64,000 bases of DNA from Branchiostoma belcheri. Its lineage: Eukaryota; Chordata; Leptocardii; Amphioxiformes; Branchiostomatidae. The notes under the pieces were generated by a model. That model saw only the letters and a list, made by a program, of their open reading frames with translations. It did no database searches and was not told the origin of the DNA. Of the stretch, positions 21,722 to 32,778 are shown in pieces. Made by a program: the position numbers and the translations under genes. The DNA lies in contig NW_017802935.1 in NCBI RefSeq assembly GCF_001625305.1, positions 1,042,758-1,106,757 on the forward strand, read 5' to 3'. Positions within the stretch are counted from its first letter, which is position 1, and each line of letters begins with the position of its first letter.

Positions 21722-22069
21722 TGACTTGACTTGACTTGACTTTATTGGGATCCACATTTAGCTTACAACAAATGTAGCTATTCTTCCTGTGGTCCTTCAA
21801 GACACACATGACACATGACATATTTACAAAACATATCAACATATCAAAACAGATTAAAATAAAGCTATATACATGTACATCATCACAACTTCATATCATT
21901 CCAGGCACTGGACATTCTATACAAAAATCTTCTTTTCTGTGCATTTGTTCGAGGTTTAGGAAGGCGGATGGTCTGTGAGTCTGATGTTCTAGTATGGTAA
22001 CCATGTGACTGCATAGTGATGTTCTTATACAATGATATGGGTTGTTTTTCTTTCATTATCCTACGGAAA
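21722..22069 (-). mobile_element. LINE 3' end, 5'-truncated
   Basis: The minus strand encodes the end of a non-LTR reverse-transcriptase protein: H-G-Y-H-T-R-T-S-D-S-Q-T-I-R-L-P-K-P-R-T, then R-R-F-L-Y-R-M-S-S-A-W-N-D, stop at 21883-21885. A 3' UTR and an (AAGTC)n tail follow at 21722-21745. The C-terminal pattern (…TRxS…LPxP…A-W-N) is typical of CR1/Jockey-type ORF2. Only about 55 codons remain. Confidence 0.7.
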
Positions 22070-23159
22070 GCCTGAGGACAATCTGCAGTCAGGTACTAGT
22101 AGAAAATTGACAACAAAAAACAGAATGTACCACTGTCTCATATTTGCATGCAGGTGGCTGCGAGTGACATACACCAATGTACATTTGTTACCCTCCATGA
22201 AAATGGGGGTACTGTTTTTACTCCGTTTCATGTTTGGTCTGATATCTGAAGATCGGTGAGAAGGAACTGTACGATATTTGGCAGATTGATGGATGGGGCC
22301 TTGGAGATTGTGTAGGTTGACTTTGAGCCCCTGGTGATTGACCTTGGTACTGCAGTTTAATTTTTTTATTCTGTTGTTTTCGCGTTATGGACTGTTTGTG
22401 CGATATTAAGGTAGCATGTAGTTGTTATTACCATGGTTTAGTGGTTTAAATTTGGGTCCCCTAGCTGTTTGCGTTTGATATTTACAAAATGTTTAATGTT
22501 GGACTTTTTGTGTTGAATGTTTGGAAAATCTAGGGGATGGTTTGGTATGATTTTTGGTATGTGGGTAGTTGTTGAGTCTCTTTGTGTTTTGGAGTGCATT
22601 AGCAGGTTGTCGCATATTTTTATTGCTTGATTTAAAAGGATTTTCACTTTTTCACCCCTACTTCATAATAGGATGGTCTGTTTGACCCAAAAGTTGGGAC
22701 AGAGTGTTTTTGTTTATACCTCCAGCTGGCAGGAAGACCCAGGCAGCCCTATCTATTTTTACCCCCTATAGAGTCTGCAGGAAAATAAATCTTGTTTGTC
22801 TGGTCTGCAGGTCATTTGTCTGGTCATTGACCTACATGTACACAGTCAGGCAAATGTAGCCTGGGTACCATCCCCAGTAGTATATTCGCAAACTCTATAA
22901 CAGTTTGACTCATAATATCTCTATTGAAATACACCAAAAGATTACAAAATAACAAGCTATTTCATGGAGGGATGATGTCTACGACTTCTCCTTGTTTATT
23001 TTGATTTTTCACAAAGTGAAAGGGAGGGCAAAACAGGTGCATACGCACCTTTACAAGTTGCCCTCCCCCATACAAAAACACAAATACAAGTTACAACGTC
23101 AAAATTTACATGGTCAATAATAGTAAATATAAAAATACTTAGACAATCAATATAGAAGG
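22070..23159. other. Intergenic, nothing recognised
   Basis: No coding exons or clear repeats identified. 22300-22640 is G/T-rich on the plus strand. Confidence 0.3.
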
Positions 23160-23540
23160 TTAGGCCACACCAATTTAATTTGTTGGTTCTCGGATTCGCC
23201 TCTTCGCTTTTTTCTGATTTGCAAAAAAAAAAAAATTGATTCTGGTCCTGAATCAACTGAAAAATGCTCATGTTTTGCCCCTCAAAAGTTGAGGAAAGTC
23301 CTTTTCTTCCTAGTTGTTACAGTTTTTCCATCTATCATTGCAGTGGTTTGATTAAAAGTTCAAAATTCAATGTTTAAATTTTAACCCAGCCTTTTGTGTT
23401 GACTTCATGGCTCATTTTGTAGCATTTAAGCCTATAATAGGATGCCTAGACCTGTTTTTATTTTTTTTTTTTTCGCCCGGTCGCTTCATATTTTTTCTGA
23501 AAAAATCCCTGAACCAACAAATTAAATTGGTGTGGCCTTA
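23160..23540. mobile_element. TTAGGCCACACC inverted-repeat element (copy 2)
   Basis: The ends ttaggccacaccaatttaat and attaaattggtgtggcctta extend into the arms with ttgttggttc / gaaccaacaa. The interior (ttgactt…atggctcattttgtagcat, ggatgcctagacctgttttt) is shared with 25117-25500 and 31312-31700. No transposase. Confidence 0.8.
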
Positions 23541-23862
23541 AGCATAATCAAATATATCTAGTTATGATATATTGTGTTGAAACAAGTATGATGTACATGT
23601 ATGATTGTTACTTCCAGGTATATGGAAGTATTGTTTTGTATGGCTGATCATGTCAGTTGTGGGTTTGACTGGACAGAGTAGGTTGATAGCACTCGGGTGG
23701 GGTCTCCCACCGGATTGACAGACAGGTTGAGAATGGCAGGTCAAAAGATCAGTCACAGGAAATGGATCTGGCCAGGAGCCAGCAGGAATTAGAGATTGAC
23801 ATGGGGCGAATTCAGCCTGCATGAGGGACCCTCTAATACCTCCCACAAGTCTGAAATCTCTA

Positions 23863-23961
23863 GCCTGGATGCCAGACCCAAAGCACACTGGACACAAAAT
23901 ATCTCAGTGCTCACTGAGATATTTGTGTCCAGTGTGCTATGGGTCTGGAACCCAGGCTAGA
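23863..23961. repeat. Strong hairpin of about 100 bp
   Basis: Nearly perfect inverted arms: tctagcctggatgccagacc … cactggacacaaaatatctc against gagatatttgtgtccagtg … ggtctggaacccaggctaga. A minimal MITE or foldback, 5' of the Rab gene. Confidence 0.8.
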
Positions 23962-23994
23962 AATCTCAGATTATGAAAATAATTTCATCTAGTC

Positions 23995-24250
23995 AGGCCA
24001 CACCAATTTTGGTGCACACCACCTTGGTTAACGGATTTTTCTAGAAAAATAATGGAGCGGGCGGGCGAAAAAAAAATAAAATAAAAACAGGCCTAGGCAT
24101 CCTATTATGGCCCAAAATGGTACGATAGGAGTATGAAGTCAACACACCAGGCTGGTTCAAAATGTAAACAATGACTTTTGAACTTTTAATGATACCACTG
24201 CATTGAAAGATACATGTGACTGTAACAACTAGGAATAAAAGGACTGTTTC
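23995..24250. mobile_element. TTAGGCCACACC element, truncated
   Basis: One end (caggccacaccaattttgg) and the arm-proximal interior (ggttaacggatttttctag, aatggagcgggcgggcga) match 31888-32253. The opposite end is missing. Confidence 0.6.
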
Positions 24251-24381
24251 CAACATTTCGATGCCTGTCAGAAGCTCTGGTCTTTGATGTCTGACAGACA
24301 GTGAAATGGAAGCAGGTGAAGGTCTATACCAGTCTTATGAAAAAAAACTAATATATATTCCGATGTCTTGTGTTCCGTAGT

Positions 24382-27300
24382 ATGTCGCGGCCAGATTTAT
24401 CAGTACCGCGCGGGCCGGCGCCGCCGTATGACTTCCAGCTGCAGGTGGTGATGGTGGGCGAGTCCAGCGTGGGGAAGACTTGTATCATCAACAGGTTTAC
24501 TGAGGACAAATATGAGGACCCCATCTCTACTGTAGGTAAGACTTAATCATGTAACATCAACACTGAGGACAAATATGAGGATCCCATCTCTACTGTAGGT
24601 AAGGATGAGGTTCTAGCCAAATCCTAGCAAATACACTGTCACGTTAGTACTACTACTAGTATTTAAGATTTCAGTCAGTAGAATATTCTTCAATCAGTGA
24701 CTGTTTTTGAAAGGTAGAAACACCTACCTCCAATTTTCGATGTCCACTGTACATCTTGATTACGGAGTGACCTTTAAAAAAGTCTCGCGAGAGCACGAGA
24801 CTAGGTCGAGACTTGTGTGGATCTTCTGGCCTTCCCCGCCTCCTTGTGGAGTAGGCGTAAATAGGACTTGGGCAGCTCCCAACCTTCCTGAATCGTAACG
24901 AAGGTTGGGAGCTGCTGTACCCTTAATCGTCTGTTCTGCTGTTCATGACATGTGATTCTTGTTGTGTTTCAGGCATTGACTTCAAAATTAGAATATTTGA
25001 GATGTACGGCAAGAGAATACGACTTCAAATATGGTAAGTGCAGCAGTCTCTGCTATATTATCTTACATACTGATATTTTACAGGCACATGTACAACATGA
25101 TGTGTATTCTCACTTGTTAGGCCACACCAATTTAATTTGTTGGTTCTCGGATTCGCCTCTTCATTTTTTTCTGATTTGCAAAAAAAAAAAAAATTATTCT
25201 GGTCCTGAATCAATTGAAAAATGCTCATGTTTTGCCCCCAACAGTTGAGGAAAGTCCTTTTCTTCCTAGCTTTTGTTACAGTTTTCCCATCTATCATTGC
25301 AGTGGTTTGATTAAAAGTTCAAAATTCAATGTTTAAATTTCAACCCAGCCTTTTGTGTCGACTTCATGACTCATTTTGTAGCATTTAAGCCTATAATAGG
25401 ATGCATAGACCTGTTTTTATTTTTATTTTTTTTCGCCCTGTCGCTTCATATTTCTTCTGAAAAAATCCAAGAACCAACAAATTAAATTGGTGTGGCCTTA
25501 ACAATTAAAAAAAGCTTGTGATTGTGACACTGAGGGGGATGATACCTACCCTTGAAACCAGAACACGTTTTCCGGACCGCAAAAGCCCTTCGCCCGCTGG
25601 TGTAAATTACCGCTACGGGGAAGTCTAGCTCGGGGAGAGTTTGGCTAGTAAAGGGCCGGACAAACCCCTCGGGCTCAACTCCCCCGTAGCGGTAATTTAG
25701 GCAGGCGGGCAAAGGGCTCTCGGCTGCCGAAGGAAAACGGCTAACGGCCCGATACTAGTTTTGTCATCCAGGGTAGACGATACCAAGCTTAAGAGTTTAA
25801 CTGAGATCTTAAAAGTCTGATTGATGTGTCAGCTTGAAATTAAAATTGAATAAATCATTAAAGCAAAATATCATTGTACCAGTGTGACCAGCATCACACA
25901 TATGTAACAGTGTCACACTTATGTTACAGTGTTACATCATAACATGTATGTTTCAGGGACACAGCAGGCCATGAGAAGCTGGCCAGTTACAGGTGTGACT
26001 GTGTGACCGGCGTTAGCGTTATGTATGATAAGATTGTTTACATGCCTGTTCCAGGGACACAGCAGGCCATGAGAAGTTTAACACCATCACCACACAGTAC
26101 TACCACACACTGTAGGTATAACTGTGTATTGTGTATACAGTGTTACATGTATGTTACAGTGTATGTTACAGTGTTACATGATTGTATGTTCCAGGGATAC
26201 AGCAGGGCATGAGAAGTTTAACACCATCACCACACAGTACTACCACCGGGCAGACGGGGTCCTACTCGTGTATGACATCACCAGGGAACACACCTTTGTC
26301 AGCATTCCCAAGTGGCTCAACCAAGTAGATGTGGTGAGAAATCAGTCATCTCAGTTACAGGGCAATTAAAGTTATTCCAGTCATCTCATCACAATGTCAT
26401 GCAACAAGTGCACACAAATATGATCTCAACGCTTGGAATACCACCTGTGTATGCAAGTTGGTGCAAGTAAAATTGGAGCTGTGCATGTATTTCTGATGTC
26501 TATCTGTACCTAACCTGCATGTACTCACTGGGTATATGCAGGCTAGTGCAGGTAAAATTGTAGCTGAACTGGTCCATGTACTGGGTTTATAATTATATAA
26601 CATCCATGTCCATAATATCACCAGGGTCCATAATATCGCCACCTTGAGAAACAGTGTGCTTATAATAAAGATATTTTTACTGCAACATACTTTTGGTATG
26701 CACTCCTGCACACCTCAAATGTACATACCCAGGGTATGTTGCAGTAAAAATATCTTTAAGCACACTTTTTCTCAAGGTGGCGATATTATATATGGACCCT
26801 GGTGATATTATGGATATGGATGTTAGATTGCTGTATTTAGAATATAAAGAAATAATTAATCAATTATGGCAATGGTTTCTGAACAGTTATTACTGACATA
26901 CTTCCTAAATTCTGTAATTACCCATGGCCAAATTGTGAATATAGGAAGACAAACACTTTCTTCAACAGTACTTTTTTTTTCCTCAGTACGCCTCCCATGA
27001 TGTGGAGAGATACCTGCTGGGAAACAAGTGTGACCAGGAAGTGTTACGGGAGGTCCCCAGGGAGAGAGCAGAAAAGGTACGTGAACATCACTTCATGAAT
27101 TTATGTCCAAAATATTTTTAAATTGTGAGGTTTATTGAGGAAAAACTCTCCTTTAGCTGCCCACCAGAGGGTGACAGCTATTCTTACAGGAGAGACTGGA
27201 GTACATATTAACCCTTGTCCTGCGGAGCCCATATATATATGGGTTGCACATACAGTACCATCTATATAGTGCCCTGTATATGTACGATTTGGGGGTGTTT

Positions 27301-28908
27301 CTCGTGCAACGCATCACACCGCAGCGAAACGCAACGAATGCGGAAGTAACTACGCCACCGCGGGCCAAAAAAAGTCAAGGGTCTGTGACCTGATTAAGAC
27401 ATGAAATTATTTGAAAATATTATGTAAAAATTGCCAGCAGGACAAGGGTTAAGACATTACATAGTTGTTCAAAGATTCCATACCACAATTTCTATAACTG
27501 GATTCAGGCAGCAACTTCTATGACACGTGACAGCCTTGTACACAAAGGACAATCTCGAAAAATGCCTAAAGGGCCTAGAAATTCAACCATGGATTGTAAA
27601 AGCCCAGTCTCACCCCATACTATATAAATTTTAGTCTTTTGTAATATGATATAGATTAGTCCCAAAGTACAACGTATCTCGCTCTATCCGGTTTATCGTC
27701 TGTTGTTCCCCGTAGTGTATTGTAATATAGCGATACCATATAGCAGACGCCATGCATTATACCTTAATGTCCAATTGTGTTGCAATAAGGTTTATCTTAT
27801 GAAAATCAGATGCATTGTCAAGTTTTTTTTTCCTCTCCCGCTAGTTTGCTGTTGAGTACAACATCAACTTTGTTGAGGTGAGCGCTAAGACCAACACAGG
27901 CATCGAGCATGCCTTCAGGGACCTGGTGGAGAGCATTCTGCGGAAGGTGAGTTACTCAATGATGCAGCTTACTGTGGGTGGATAGTGCATGACATTGTGT
28001 AAAGTCACTCACTCACTATACGTTTAGCGTACATGTATGTTGTTCCCCGACTTTCAAGGTTTAGAGATTAGATTCTTTATTGACACAACAAAAAAGTATG
28101 CCTTGAAGTTTTACAACTAAAGATCTAACAAAGCTACATACATGTGTGGATAACGTCATCTTACAATGTTACATACAGACTCGAGTATATGTATGCTGTA
28201 ACAAAAAAGGTTTAACTACATTTGTATTCTCTAACATGTGGATGTGCTTACACACTGATGCTGAGGCTTGATGGCAGCCCACCATTTGCCTCTATCCTGT
28301 AGGTTCACGTTATGTAGGTTAAAGTCCTCCCTTATGTTGTCCATCCATATCTTCCTTGTGGTTATACATATCTGTGACAGGTTTTCCACTGCATTGACTG
28401 CATGTATCACAGCTACATTTTGACAGAAGTATTCAAAATAGAGCAGGTCGACACGTTCAATGAGGAACAGTTAAAGATATGTTTCTTCATTAATTATGTT
28501 TACCGAAGGAAAACATATTGTTTTTGCACAGTTTCTTCCTCTTCTTCTTCTCCAAACAGTGACCTATGACCTGACCAATGACATGATTTGTTGACGTCTG
28601 TCACCACGGTGACTCGTGTTGGGTTACATAATGTTGCAATTTCATGGTCTGCTCTGCTCCTGTCACCATATACTCGTAGTACAGGTATGTGAATGTGTTT
28701 GAGTAAAAATTAACAGGGCAGACCATGTCCGAAGGTAAACATTATGTATTTGCTTTGCAAATGTTTTTGCTTTGCAAATTTTTGTTTTCATTCTTTCCAG
28801 AGGCCGGATGCTGCCACAATGATGGACGAGAGAATCCACCTGAACAGGGGCGACTACGAGAAGTCCCCGCAGCCCGGCACCAAGTCATGCAGCGGGAGAT
28901 GTGTGTAG
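24382..28908 (+). CDS. Rab-family small GTPase (Rab8/10/13/35-like), complete
   Basis: Six exons: 24382-24535, 24973-25033, 26195-26333, 26987-27076, 27845-27946 and 28801-28908, giving 217 aa with all phases consistent. Motifs: P-loop G26-E-S-S-V-G-K-T33; switch I Thr50 before V-G-I-D-F; W72-D-T-A-G-H77-E; guanine-binding N131-K-C-D134; S161-A-K163. Rab character is shown by I-G/V-G-I-D-F, K-L/R-L-Q-I-W-D and L-V-Y-D-I-T. Rabs cycle between GTP and GDP states to direct vesicle traffic. Two oddities: His77 sits where Rabs have the catalytic Gln, and the C-terminus is K-S-C-S-G-R-C-V, not an ordinary CC, CXC or CaaX end. A 15-residue N-terminal extension precedes the core. A ccgtag just before the ATG may be an acceptor, so a non-coding 5' exon is possible. 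Subfamily is uncertain; closest by eye to Rab8/10/13/35. Confidence 0.85.
24555..24598 (+). pseudogene. Duplicate of the Rab exon 1 donor junction
   Basis: Twenty bases after the real exon 1, the last ~45 bp of the exon recur (catcaacactgaggacaaat … tctctactgtag) followed by gtaag, so a second complete donor site is present. The copy lacks five bases (ggttt), and one base differs (gatccc for gacccc). Confidence 0.8.
25117..25500. mobile_element. TTAGGCCACACC inverted-repeat element (copy 3) in Rab intron 2
   Basis: Full-length non-autonomous element, about 384 bp, with ends and interior nearly identical to 23160-23540. It begins 84 bp after the exon 2 donor. Confidence 0.8.
25546..25776. mobile_element. 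MITE family B, copy 1 in Rab intron 2
   Basis: Inverted arms built on aaattaccgctacgggg / cccccgtagcggtaattt and outer ends ctaccctt… / …catccagggtag. Related to 28976-29182. GC-rich, non-coding. Confidence 0.65.
25957..26107 (+). pseudogene. Two partial copies of the Rab exon 3 acceptor junction
   Basis: Upstream of the real exon 3 (26195) its start occurs twice more: at 25957 (about 23 bp, after tttcag) and at 26055 (about 53 bp, after gttccag). Both encode D-T-A-G-H-E-K in frame after an acceptor. The first then diverges; the second continues through the T-I-T-T-Q-Y-Y-H part before diverging. The spacer is a tandem repeat of gtatgttacagtgttacat. Neither copy has a donor that would make a complete exon. 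Confidence 0.8.
26600..26825. mobile_element. Long inverted repeat in Rab intron 3
   Basis: Arms of about 85-95 bp (left from aacatccatgtccataatat to ctgcaacatac, right mirror to atggatatggatgtt) around a spacer of about 40 bp. Non-coding and MITE-like. In RNA it would form a long duplex. Confidence 0.75.
28055..28370 (-). mobile_element. RTE-like LINE 3' end in Rab intron 5
   Basis: The minus strand encodes W-M-D-N-I-R-E-D-F-N-L, then D-R-G-K-W-W-A-A-I-K-P and a stop at 28231-28233. The W-x-D-N-I-x-E-D-L pattern is typical of the ORF2 C-terminus in RTE-type non-LTR elements. A 3' UTR follows down to a gtcaataaagaatc end. 5'-truncated. Confidence 0.65.
28493..28746. mobile_element. ATAATGTTTACC element beside Rab exon 6
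   Basis: Ends aattatgtttaccgaagg and cgaaggtaaacattatg. The interior shares ccaatgacatgatttgttga, gttacataatgttgcaattt and catggtctgctctgctcctg with 37096-37357 in reverse orientation. It ends 54 bp before the exon 6 junction. Confidence 0.7.
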
Positions 28909-28975
28909 CAGTCGGAGCACAAGAGCTTGGACTAGACACACTTCTGTACTGAAACATACAATGTACATCTTTACA

Positions 28976-29182
28976 TACCCTGGATGCCAAACTAGTATCG
29001 GGCCGTTAGCCGTTTTCCTTCGGCAGCCAAGAGCCCGTCGCCCGCCTATCTAAATTACCGCTACGGGGGAGTTGAGCCCGAGGGGTTTGTCCAGCCCTAT
29101 TACTAGTAATAGTAGGGCGAAGGGTTCTTGGCTGCCAAGGGAAAATGGCTAACGGCCTGATACTAGTTTGGCATCCAGGGTA
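28976..29182. mobile_element. MITE family B, copy 2
   Basis: Ends taccctggatgccaaactag and ctagtttggcatccagggta are inverted repeats of about 25 bp. The interior shares the taccgctacggggg and gggctcaac/gttgagccc blocks with 25546-25776. It lies just 3' of the Rab stop codon, so it may fall in the 3' UTR. Confidence 0.75.
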
Positions 29183-29913
29183 ATCTTTACAGGGTCAGGG
29201 ATGGAAATACATGTACATGTGTACCACCTGCATATGCAGATTTGTGCAGGCTAGGTGAAGTTGGAGCTGTGCAGGTATTTTTGATGTCTACCTGCACTGG
29301 TCCATGTACTGGGTTTATACGTACAGTAACTGTACATGTAAGTTTACATGGATTTTTATTTGCTGCACTGACTGTTACCACTGACTGTATGAAGTATAAA
29401 AGAAATGGCAATATGGTTTCTGAACAGATTTTATTCATATTCATACTTGCTAAACTTTGAGTAGTGCACGTAAAATTTCTCTGGTGCAGGTAATTTTCAA
29501 TGTTTCAAAGTTGATGTATGTTCCAGTACAGAAGTTACTCTCCAAGCCCCACCAGGACTGCTACACTGCATCTCTCGAACTGCAAAGTCTTATGCAGTCC
29601 GTGTCACCATTTCAACTTTTTCTCATCAAAATACAACCCAAAATTTTGTTGTTGTTGTTGCATCATCCCTACATTGTACATGTATACCAGCATTTGTAAT
29701 GTTTTGCACATCATTATATTTTTAGTTTGATCATGCAGGAAAAGGATGTTTTTTATTTCATTACCAAGTGTGTCATCAAGAAATACAGAGGGAATATTTT
29801 GCATTATATTTAGTTAGCTTATATTACATGTAGTTAGCCTATGAGACATAACATAATTATACATTATATGTACATCATGTTATAATGTCTTCTTGCAACT
29901 TTCCTGCCGATGA
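29183..29913. other. Rab 3' flank, nothing recognised
   Basis: 29200-29330 resembles 26440-26600 (catgcaa/catatgcag…ttgtgcaggc, ccatgtactgggtttata), a dispersed repeat. No further exons seen. Confidence 0.4.
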
Positions 29914-30123
29914 CTAGGCCACATCAGTTCAATTCGTTGTTTCGTAGATATGAAGGAAATAATTCTGAGCTTGAAGATTGACATTAAAACAGAAAATCTT
30001 GGTTCTCACAGCTTCAGCGTGGGAAGATAGTCAGATGCAATCTTTCCTCCTAACCCTCGGTTTTCACTTCGACGTAAACTTTGCAATGTCCAAAAAACAA
30101 TGAAACGAACTGGTGTGGATTAA
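29914..30123. mobile_element. Diverged TAGGCCAC inverted-repeat element
   Basis: Ends taggccacatcagttcaatt and gaacgaactggtgtggatta are imperfect inverted repeats of the same type as copies 1-3, with a shorter and unrelated interior. Confidence 0.5.
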
Positions 30124-31311
30124 ATGTAGGATATTTTTGTATTGGGTAGCTTTTCTACCTTCTAGATACTCTGTGTTTTAATATCAAGATCTTCAGTGTA
30201 TAAAGTAGATATGAAATTGTAAATACTATTATTAGGTAGATTGAATTTAGATTCTTGAAGGATGCATAATTATTAAGCTAACAATTTTGTTACTGTCAGT
30301 ACAATGATTGTAATGTGCAGGCTGGATTAAGGATCTTTTTTTTATTTGTACTTTTTTATTCAATATCTTAATATTAACAATTTATTTCTATTTTGCTATA
30401 TTTCTAAATATGATATAAACTTGCATCATAAAACAAGTTTTTGTAACACCCAGTGAAATGTGTTTTCTGTGAAATTATTGATAAGGTCCCCAATGATTCG
30501 TGCAGGTAACGTTACACATACACATACATGTATGAACTCAATGGGCAACAATTATACATGATTGTATTTCTTGATGCTGCAAAAAAATGAATCATTTTTA
30601 CCATTGCCCATCAACATACAACAGTGTACAATCGTGTAAATAGATAGCAAGTCTGTAGTTATTAAAATTATGCAAGAGTGAGTAGGATTTTCTACAAGTG
30701 TTAGATCATGTAACTTCGGAAATTTTAACAATTGGGATGATGACCAGTTCTCTTCCACTGACTTGCAATAAACCTCCCTGTGGTACAAACACTGGATACT
30801 GGTTGTGGAGGTTGACTCTTGTTCTACAGTAATTCTGTCACATACACATAGGCTTCGAACAAGAGCTCATGCTGAGAAGGTCCTGATTTACTCTACCAGG
30901 CTTCAGATGTTGCTGGAAAGAGCAGGAACTGGCCAAATATACAGATAAAATTGCCCTTAAACAGACTAACCCTCCTGGTATGTTATCTGAGTGTCTATTT
31001 GGCCGATTTCTACTATTTCCAGATACTTCTGAAGCCTGTTCAAGGCAGAATGTTTAGTAATACCCTTTCTGTGCAATGCATGGTGAGCAAAAGTTGGGCC
31101 ACACTCTATAGTGTTAAAATACTGGTAGCCTTTAAATTTTAAAAATGTAGCAAATGTGAGTGGATTTATTATTGGGATCATTAAATTAATGTGGCAATGA
31201 TTATTGAATTCTCTCTCGCCTACTGATTAACTTTCATGTAATCATGTACAGAATTTGTGCTATAAACTTTATGATGGAAACTAGACCAGATCACTCTCTT
31301 TTTATCTCTCG
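30124..31311. other. Intergenic between the Rab gene and GMPPA
   Basis: Mostly A/T-rich and non-coding. At 30889-31050 is a degraded inverted-repeat element whose arms (ctaccaggcttcagatgttg, tatttggccgatttctac) match the better copy at 60135-60316. Confidence 0.4.
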
Positions 31312-31700
31312 TAAGGCCACTACAATGTAATTTGTTGGTTCCCGGATTCGCCTCTTCAATTTTTTCTGATTTGCAAAAAAAAACAAAGATTTTGGTTCTG
31401 AATCAACTAAAAAATGCTAATGTTTTGCCCCCAACAGTTAAAGAAAGTCCTAGTTTTCTTCCTAGCTGTTACAGTTTGTCCATCTATCAATGGAGTGGTT
31501 TGATTAAAAGATCAAATTCATTGTTTAAATATTAACCCAGCCTTTTGTGTTGACTTCATGGCTCTCTCTCCTACCGTAGCATTTGGAGCTATAATGGGAT
31601 GCCTAGACCTGTTCTCATTTATTTTTTTTTTCGCCCTGTCGCTTCATATTTTTTAATGAAAAAATCTGAGAACCAACAGATTAAATTTATGTTGCCTATT
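31312..31700. mobile_element. TTAGGCCACACC inverted-repeat element (copy 4, diverged)
   Basis: The interior clearly matches 23160-23540 (ggttcccggattcgcctctt, ccagccttttgtgttgactt), but both ends have decayed (ggccactacaat… and …tatgttgcctatta). Confidence 0.7.
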
Positions 31701-31887
31701 AGATGTCATGTAAATGTCGGCTTGCTTATCGTAGAGTATTTGCATATTAAACTTATCATATAAAGCCGTACAAAATGAATTCAGAGTTAAATGTATCGCA
31801 AGTTGTAAGCATCTCTTAGAATACATTTTCTTACTCCAATTCTTGACTCTTGAAATTATGTACATTAAATATCTGTATGTTGGAACC

Positions 31888-32253
31888 TTAGGCCACACCA
31901 ATTTAATTTCTTGGTTAACGGATTTTTCTACAATAATAATGGAGCGGGCGGGCGAAAAAATAAAAACAGGCCTAGGGATCCTATTATGGCCCAAAATGGT
32001 ACGATAGGAGCCATGAAGTCAACACACCAGACTGGTTCAAAATTTAAACAATGAATTTTGAACTTTTAATGATACCACTGTATTGAAAGATGGAATAACT
32101 GTAACAACTAGGAAAAAAAGGACTGTTTTCAACTGTTCAGGGCAAAATATGAGCATTTTGCAGTTGATTCTGAATTTTTATTTTTATTTTCAAATCAGAA
32201 AAAAATGAAGCGGGCGAATCCGTTAACCAAGAAATAAAATTGGTGTGGCCTTA
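31888..32253. mobile_element. TTAGGCCACACC inverted-repeat element (copy 5)
   Basis: Intact ends ttaggccacaccaatttaat and aaaattggtgtggcctta with long inverted arms (ggttaacggatttt / aatccgttaacc). Interior subtype shared with 23995-24250. Only about 190 bp from copy 4. Confidence 0.75.
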
Positions 32254-32778
32254 CAGCCATTGTCTTTAATTATTTAAATAGAGGTTTTAACATACCCCAA
32301 ACAAGGCATTTCCACCATTGGTTAATTCCTGTACTTCTGATATTCTCACCATTCTTCACCATACAAAATTGAGCAAAAAATAATTTTTTAATATTTTAAG
32401 TCTTTTGGTAAAATCTCAATATCTCTTCCAAAGTACAAGTCAGTTCTGCATGTGCTGATGAACCAGTAATTTGATCTGTATCAATGCTGTCAACATTTTG
32501 TAGTGTGATACATTATGTCGAAACTGTCCCCCTTTACTGCAAGGGGGAAAATGAAATCCTCTGGCCAAACTCCCCAAAGGCAAATTATTCTCCCCGTTTG
32601 GCTAAATTGTGAAATCGTTTGTTGTTTGTTACAATTTCAAACATACATATTGGCAAGGAGAGACACAGCGTGCCTTCCCTGATTTGCGTTAAGTTTGTTG
32701 CGTTGCAAAATTTGTGCTAAATCTGACTATTTCTCAACCGACTTTGTTAGTCTGGTATAGAGACTTGTGTTAGAAGCC

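Noticed and set aside
27153..27420. Segment with gcggagcccatatatatatggg resembling 34160-34335
   Set aside because: It is a dispersed repeat (cttgtcctgcgga, gtaccatctatata, tacgatttgggggt) with no exon features; too diverged to delimit.
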